This document shows positions 58,316 to 64,000 of a stretch of DNA of 64,000 bases, piece after piece; the stretch's first letter is position 1; the number at the start of each line of letters is the position of its first letter. The notes beneath the pieces are model-generated. The model was not told the origin of the DNA, did not search any database, and worked only from the letters and a program-made list of their open reading frames with translations. The stretch spans positions 323,606,175 through 323,670,174 of the forward strand of contig NC_085136.1 in assembly GCF_035046485.1 (NCBI RefSeq), given 5' to 3'. The translations under genes were made by a program, and so were the position numbers. Source of the DNA: Aedes albopictus (lineage: Eukaryota > Arthropoda > Insecta > Diptera > Culicidae).

Positions 58316-59381
58316 AAAGAGAGAAGAATGAAGTACATACCTTAGTTATTAGTTACCATCAGCCATAACCTCGATGCCTTCCGGCTGTTGTTGCCTTCAC
58401 AAATATTTAAATCCAAATAAATTAAATACAACCTTGTTGAACCCCGGAGCAACAATTATCGAATTTACAAAACTATCCAAACAGAAGTACCTTTCCTCCT
58501 TCAAAACAGCTCATACCACTGTCGGTTGTCGTCGTCGTCGTCGTGGGTAGGAAGAAATTTGTAGGTAATGGCGTCGTCGTCGCCGTCTTCGGAAAGTCGT
58601 GTGCATAATGGGGTAGCTAGCAGTTAGACAAACAGACAACCCACCACCACCGTCCATCATGGAGTGCTTGGAAAACCAATTAGAGCCGCAACCTTCTCGA
58701 TTTCCTACACCTACCACCAGCCAGCAATGGCTCAATTATAGAGCTGCGCTAAGCCACGCCAAGACGGGGATTTTCCGTCAATCAGTCTCATTGTTCGCCC
58801 ATCTCAGTCAAGTAGGAACTGAAACTGAAACAAGAACATGTACCTAGTATGTGGGCAGCCCACTCACTCACTAGTACTACGGTCGCGATTCACTTCAGTC
58901 AGTCATTGAGAAGCGGACGCGCTTCCAAAACAAAACGATAATCGCTTTCTTTCGAGTTAATTGATGAGTTGCATTTATGAGTGCAGTTGCACATGCACCA
59001 CCAATTCACCACACCCACTCAGCCCCACCACCGCTGTTGAGTGTTGATGAGGGTGGAGCGTGGACGGTTGTTTGGCGGCGCAAAAGTGCATTACGCTGTT
59101 GCTTTGTGGGAATTGGTTCACTGTTTCATTCAAAAATAAACATACAAAGGCACAGAGGCGAGTTATATGTAATGCAGCACGTGACTCGTCGCAGGAGACG
59201 AACCATTGGGTTGTAAACGTGCCGCGGATTGAGTGTTGAGTAAATCCTAGATACAGAAATAGGTAAATCATTGACGAGACGACACGCGCCGAACAGCAGT
59301 GAAGCTTGAGGGAGATTGTTTTCTATTTTCGCGTGAGGTTTAGACTTACACTAACTAGTGGCGTAACTTTGATATCCTTTA
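58316..59381. other. Unique noncoding DNA with CGT tract
   Basis: A (CGT)n tract lies at 58527-58545, and CTTCAGTCAGTC (initiator-like) near 58894. No exon recognised. The short frames on either strand have no domain. Confidence 0.3.
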
Positions 59382-59559
59382 GGCGCTGTCCATCATAAAC
59401 TACGTAGACTCATTTTTGACCATCTCAGAAACCCTCTCCTCCCTCGTAGACTATTGTTCATTCAAAATTTTCTAAATTTGTATGGAGCGTAGACTTTGAC
59501 CAGACAACCAACCCCTCTTCCACCTATTCCGGAATCTACGTAGTTCATGGACAGGTCCC
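59382..59559. mobile_element. MITE, CTGTCCAT and CTACGTAG ends
   Basis: CTGTCCATCATAAACTACGT (59387) is inverted against ACGTAGTTCATGGACAG (ending 59554). The flanks are TTA and TAT, so a TWA duplication is only partly preserved. The mirrored internal GTAGACTTTGACC / pyrimidine-tract layout resembles the MITEs at 7282 and 40222. Confidence 0.6.
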
Positions 59560-59815
59560 TATTTAAACTTGCGTTGAACTTATATAAACTTGTGTTAAAC
59601 AAAATGTGTAGATTTAGTCGTAATTATGTAGCAATCAACCACAATCATGTCGTTAAGTCGCATAAACGTGTGGAGTGTCCGTCAGCTTTAAGTTACCTAA
59701 TTCGATAAGAATATAATGCGACAACCAGAGAAAAAAAACTCAGGTAACCAATTAGCAATTCAATAAGTCGTATTCAGCATAATACGATGATACATAATCT
59801 TATTATGGTTGTGGA

Positions 59816-59853
59816 GTCCCTGAAGAAGTTCCTAAAGGACCGAAACGTCGGAC
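59816..59853 (+). ncRNA. Hammerhead-like ribozyme motif, best copy
   Basis: Stem I GTCC (59816-59819) pairs perfectly with GGAC (59850-59853). Core CTGAAGA (59820-59826) plus one extra A. Stem II GTTCC (59828-59832) with GGACC (59837-59841), loop TAAA, one mismatch. GAAA at 59842-59845. Then CGTC: the minimal, self-complementary stem III (ACGU) and the classical cleavage triplet GUC, with cleavage predicted after 59849. Short palindromic stem III is a feature reported for hammerheads in Penelope-like retroelements and retrozymes, where dimers are the active form. The extra A next to stem II is a departure from the consensus, so activity is not certain. Confidence 0.5.
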
Positions 59854-60099
59854 AAAATAAAATAAACAGTGTTTTATTTTTATCAAGACTGACAAGTTAC
59901 CACGAAAACGTTTCGTAAAACAGTCGAACACACTAACGGTTGTTAGAAAAGCAAATTAAATCTAGAAGCAATCTCGACATTTAGATTGATTTGAGTGATG
60001 GAAAAGCAAATTGAATCAAGAAGGAATCTGGATAATATGATGATTTTGGTAATATATTGCGAATTCTTGGTGGACGCGGATGAAATTGAAAGTTGAAAT

Positions 60100-60420
60100 T
60101 CATCTAGAAATTGCACTACCAAGATTTCTTAGGAAATTTCGTCGACTTCTGGGACTTCTTAAGAAATGCCTTCTAAGATATCCCACAAGATTCCTTCCTG
60201 TTTAATCATTCCTGTATTCTTAGCATTCCATCTTGAAGTCCTTACGGAGCTTCTTTCGTGTTCCTTCCGGGAAAATTCTTTGACAATCTTCCAGGATTTC
60301 TGAATTCCAACCAATTTCTCCTGGAGCATGTCATGGGAATCCCACAGATTTGCTTTCCAGATTTTTTCCGGTATTGCTCCCAGAGTCCCTCGTGTGGTTT
60401 TTTCCGGAGTTCCTCCTGCA
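60100..60420. repeat. TTCC/GGAA repeat field beside the satellite
   Basis: Homologous to 27540-27720 from about 60260 on. It directly abuts the 23-bp satellite, as a related sequence does on the right side of the satellite at 35.8 kb. Confidence 0.6.
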
Positions 60421-62445
60421 ATCTGAGTAAGAATTGCTAAGCAATCTGAGCAACATTTGCTCAGCAATCTGAGCAACATTTGCTCAGCAATCTGAGCAAC
60501 ATTTGCTCAGCAATCTGAGCAACATTTGCTCAGCAATCTGAGCAACATTTGCTCAGCAATCTGAGCAACATTTGCTCAGCAATCTGAGCAACATTTGCTC
60601 AGCAATCTGAGCAACATTTGCTCAGCAATCTGAGTAACATTTGCTCAGCAATCTGAGCAACATTTGCTCAGCAGTCTGAGCAACATATGCTCAGCAGTCT
60701 GAGCAACATTTGCTCAGCAATCTGAGCAACATTTGCTCAGCAATCTGAGCAACATTTGCTCAGCAATCTGAGCAACATTTGCTCAGCCATCTAAGCAAGA
60801 TTTGCTCAGCAATCTGAGCAAGATTTGCTCAGCAATCTGAGCAAGATTTGCTTAGCAATCTGAGCAAGAATTGCTCAGCAATCTGCGCAAAAATTGCTCA
60901 GCAATCTGAGCAAGAATTGCTCAGCAATCTGAGCAAGAATTGCTCAGCAATCTGAGCAAGAATTGCTCAGCAATCTGAGCAAGAATTGCTCAGCAATCTG
61001 AGCAAGAATTGCTCAGCAATCTGAGCAAGCATTGCTCAGCAATCTGAGCAAGATTTGCTCAGCAATCTAAGCAAGATTCGCTTAGCCATCTGAGCGAGAT
61101 TTGCTCAGCTATCTGAGCAAGATTTGCTCAGCCATCTGAGCAAGATTTGCTCAGCCATTTGAGCAAGATTTGCTCAGCCATCTGAGCAAGATTTTCTCAG
61201 CAATCTGACCGAGATTTGCTCAGCAATCTGACCGAGATTTGCTCAGCAATCTGAGCCAGAATTGCTCAGCAATCTAAGCCAGATTTGTTCAGAAATCTGA
61301 GCAAGATTTACTCAGCCATCTGAGCAAGATTTGCTCAGCAATCTGAGCAAGATTTGCTCAGCCATCTGAGCAAGAATTGCTCAGCAATCTGAGCAAGAAT
61401 TACTCAGCAATCTGAGCAAGAATTGCTGAGCAATCTGAGCAAGAATTGCTGAGCAATCTGAGCAAGAATTGCTGAGCAATCTGAGCAAGAATTGCTGAGC
61501 AATTTGAGCAACATTTGCTCAGCAATCTGAGCAACATTTGCCCAGCAATCTGAGCAACATTTGCTCAGTAATCTGAGCAAGATTTGCTCAGTAATCTGAG
61601 CAAGATTTGCTCAGCAATCTGAGAAACATTTGCTCAGCAATCTGAGCAACATTTGCTCAGCAATCTGAGCAACATTTGCTCAGCAATCTGAGCAACATTT
61701 GCTCAGCAATCTGAGCAACATTTGCTCAGCAATCTGAGCAACATTTGCTCAGCAATCTGAGCAACATTTGCTCAGCAATCTGAGCAACATTTGCTCAGCA
61801 ATCTGAGCAACATTTGCTCAGCAATCTGAGCAACATTTGCTCAGCAATCTGAGCAACATTTGCTCAGCAATCTGAGCAAGATTTGCTCAGCAATCTGAGC
61901 AAGATTTGCTCAGCAATCTGAGCAAGATTTGCTCAGCAGTCTGAGCAACATTTGCTCAGCAATCTGAGCAAGATTTGCTCAGCAATCTGAGCAAGATTTG
62001 CTCAGCAGTCTGAGCAACATTTGCTCAGCAATCTGAGCAAGATTTGCTCAGCAATCTGAGCAAGATTTGCTCAGCAATCTGAGCAAGATTTGCTCAGCAA
62101 TCTGAGCAAGAATTGCTCAGCAATCTGAGCAGGATTTGCTCAGCAATCTGAGTAAGAATTGCTCAGCAATCTGAGCAAGAATTGCTCAGCAATCTGAGCA
62201 AGAATTGCTCAGCAATCTGAGCAGGATTTGCTCAGCAATCTGACCAAGATTAGCTCAGCAATCTGAGCAAAATTTGCTCAGCAATCTGAGCCAAATTTAC
62301 TCAGAAATCTGTACCATATTTGCTCAGCAATCTGAGCAAGATTTACTCAGGAATCTGATCCAGATTTGCTCAACAATCTGAGCCAGATTTGCTCAGCAAG
62401 CTGTACAAGATTTCGCTCAGCAATTTGAGCAAGATAATGTCTCTT
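60421..62445. repeat. 23-bp palindromic satellite, about 88 copies
   Basis: The unit is a 19-bp dyad CTGAGCAACATTTGCTCAG plus a 4-bp spacer (CAAT), period 23. Variants of the loop (CAACA, CAAGA, AAGAAT) come in blocks, and diverged copies lie at both borders (61060-61320, 62230-62445). Stops occur in the frames, so no long false protein arises. Unrelated in sequence to the satellite at 35786 but built to the same plan. Confidence 0.95.
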
Positions 62446-63884
62446 TATTAATTATTTTACGGCTTTAACTCAAAAATTACATTTTTACTAAGCTTATTCT
62501 TCTAGATATGTTATTAATTATTTTTCTTTCTTCTACTTTCAGGTGAGTTGATCGAAATGATGTTTAAATGGAAATAAGTCTTCAGTAAGGTGAAACACGT
62601 ATAATTCTCAATCTGAACACTAATGCTGCAGTTTTGCAGTTGAGACTCGCTGTTATTTTCAAGTGTCTTATTGTATATTTAAACCCCCACTTACGAATTG
62701 CCTAAAATTTGATTTATTCGACAGTATTGACGTGGATCGGAAAAATCCCCATTATTTCGATAAGACTTGTGCACCTCCCCGACTTATCTAAAACCTCGTT
62801 GTTCGCATTACACCGTTGGTCTAGAACTGTGTTGTTTGTTTGCTTGCAAGCTTATCTGTGCTGAAAATTTTCCCTCACTGGCAAACGCCAACCCTAATCC
62901 CATCGTATCGGCTGTTCTTCGCACATACTGCAGCAAAAAATAACAGCCTTCAAAGTCCAAAGTCAAAACAATATCAGGCGTGCTCCAGACAAAACTTCCG
63001 CCGCATGTTGGGAGTGTCATATTGATTCGTCGTCTCGCCTTTACCGTCTCATTCTTATCCGATGGTGCTTCACATCGAGAAACAAGCAAAAAATATAGTA
63101 TGTAGTTATGATCGAGAAGGGGACAAAAACATCATTCTTGATTGTGCCTTCGGTGTCTTTAACCCCATGCTGTTGGTGGAAGCAGCAGACTCGCGTACGA
63201 AACATGGCAGAACTCAAACCTGAACTGAACGTCCAGAATGCCACCGCCGTCATCATCAGCAATAAGACCAAGGCGAAGAACGTCTGCGTCTGCCGGGGTT
63301 GCGTCGATTGATCGAAGCCAACAAAAAAAAAGCAACCGAAGCGCAGCTGGAACAAGCTGAAGCTGGGGATCGTGGTGGCAACTAGAAAAACTATCCAGAC
63401 GGAGCGTAGGTCTTCCAAAAATGTGGAATTGCCGTTTTTGTAAATGGATTCTTCGATGTTCTTGTCTCCCACCACAGCCCAGACTCCAGAAGAGACGTCC
63501 AAAAGCAGCAAAGAAACTAGTTTGATTAACGTTTTTTCTTTGTGGTTCGCTTCAACTAGATCTCCCCCGTCATCAATCTTCTTACGGTGCTAAAAAAAAG
63601 GAGCATTGGCTTGGGTGCGTACGTGTTGAATTTTGAGTTGTGGGAAGGGCTGGAACAAGTTGATGTTGAAATGGATAGGGGCTTGCCTAAGCTTCGTTGT
63701 GGGAAGCTTGGATTTTGGGTTTTTGAATTAATAATCCTTTCAATGTTCCATCTTGCAAGGTTCTTCGTACATAATGATTGCTCAAAAGAGTACTTTTAAA
63801 CGGAACTTATAAAGTTCACCATAGACGTGAGTGTTATTAAGCACTCTGTGTTGAATTAGCTCAGAATTCATCATGAGATAAGTT
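62446..63884. other. Unique island between satellite blocks
   Basis: No transposon ends were found. A 156-aa minus-strand frame (63041-63511) has hydrophobic stretches (FALVLLLMMTAVAFWTF) and a plus frame (63108-63311) overlaps it; neither has a recognised domain. Splice sites around them are not convincing. I leave the region unassigned. Confidence 0.3.
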
Positions 63885-64000
63885 TAGAGCTCTGAGCAAG
63901 ATTTGTTCAGCCATCTGAGCATGCTTTACTCAAAAGCCTGAGCGGTGATTACTTTGAAATATGAGCAAAATTTGCTCAGCAATCTGAGAAAGATTTGCTC
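63885..64000. repeat. Satellite units resume at window edge
   Basis: CTGAGCAAGATTTGTTCAG-type units appear from about 63893, degenerate at first, then closer to consensus (GAGCAAAATTTGCTCAGCAA) to the end. This suggests that one array is split by the 1.4-kb island, or that a second block starts here. Confidence 0.8.

Noticed and set aside
60421..62445. Regular palindromic repeats that could suggest a CRISPR array
   Set aside because: Units are contiguous 23-mers with a 4-bp spacer and no unique spacers. The context is an insect genome without cas genes.
63041..63511. Possible membrane or secreted protein exon on the minus strand
   Set aside because: Hydrophobic stretches alone are not enough. 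No domain or splice support, and an overlapping plus frame is equally long in part.

Overview
The window reads as repeat-dense nuclear DNA of a culicine mosquito, most likely Aedes. Grounds: RTE-type and Loa/Lian-type non-LTR retrotransposons, many TA- and TWA-flanked MITEs, tRNA-derived SINE heads, (CGT)n-type tracts in the unique islands, and one insect-type A20/AN1 zinc-finger gene. There is no bacterial-style gene packing, and almost every short reading frame is a by-product of repeats. Two 500-N assembly gaps lie at 23785-24284 and 49285-49784.

Layout. 1-3.4 kb: a ~150-bp tandem repeat, a foldback MITE and unique DNA. 3.4-7.7 kb: a 4.2-kb pogo/Tigger-like TIR element loaded with other MITEs, one carrying a tRNA-like segment. 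7.8-11.1 kb: a dead Loa-clade retrotransposon. 12.6-13.0 kb: a reverse-transcriptase relic. 15.2-18.3 kb: a ~152-bp tandem repeat followed by an inverted repeat with ~0.6-kb arms. 19.2-23.8 kb: a SINE-like composite, then an RTE retrotransposon with an intact 723-aa RT frame, whose endonuclease is split by an 854-bp TA-flanked element. 25.3-32.6 kb: MITEs, SINE heads, retroelement tails and two hammerhead-like motifs. 35.8-37.65 kb: a 23-bp palindromic satellite. 39.5-41.7 kb: MITEs and the inverted partner of the 19-kb SINE composite.

42-45.5 kb: pyrimidine-rich, CpG-containing DNA leads into the only recognised host exon, the first coding exon (45377-45475) of a ZFAND5/6-type protein. Its clear 5' splice site opens an intron for which I see no later exon before 64000. 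Downstream are a hAT MITE with an 8-bp target duplication, an RT/RNase H relic, and (51-54.7 kb) an RTE relic cut twice. One cut is a 1521-bp foldback element ending in CACAGTG with a 5-bp duplication (Transib-like, resembling V(D)J recombination signals). The other is a 1388-bp element with a 9-bp duplication that itself holds the second tRNA-carrying MITE. 54.7-58.3 kb: an expanded dispersed repeat filled with a 12-bp palindromic minisatellite. 59.8 kb: the best hammerhead-like motif. 60.4-62.4 kb: a second 23-bp palindromic satellite, which resumes at the window end.

Apart from the zinc-finger gene no host pathway can be described. The interest lies in nested mobile DNA whose target duplications reconstruct the interrupted retroelement frames exactly, self-complementary sequences that could feed small-RNA pathways, and possible self-cleaving RNA motifs.
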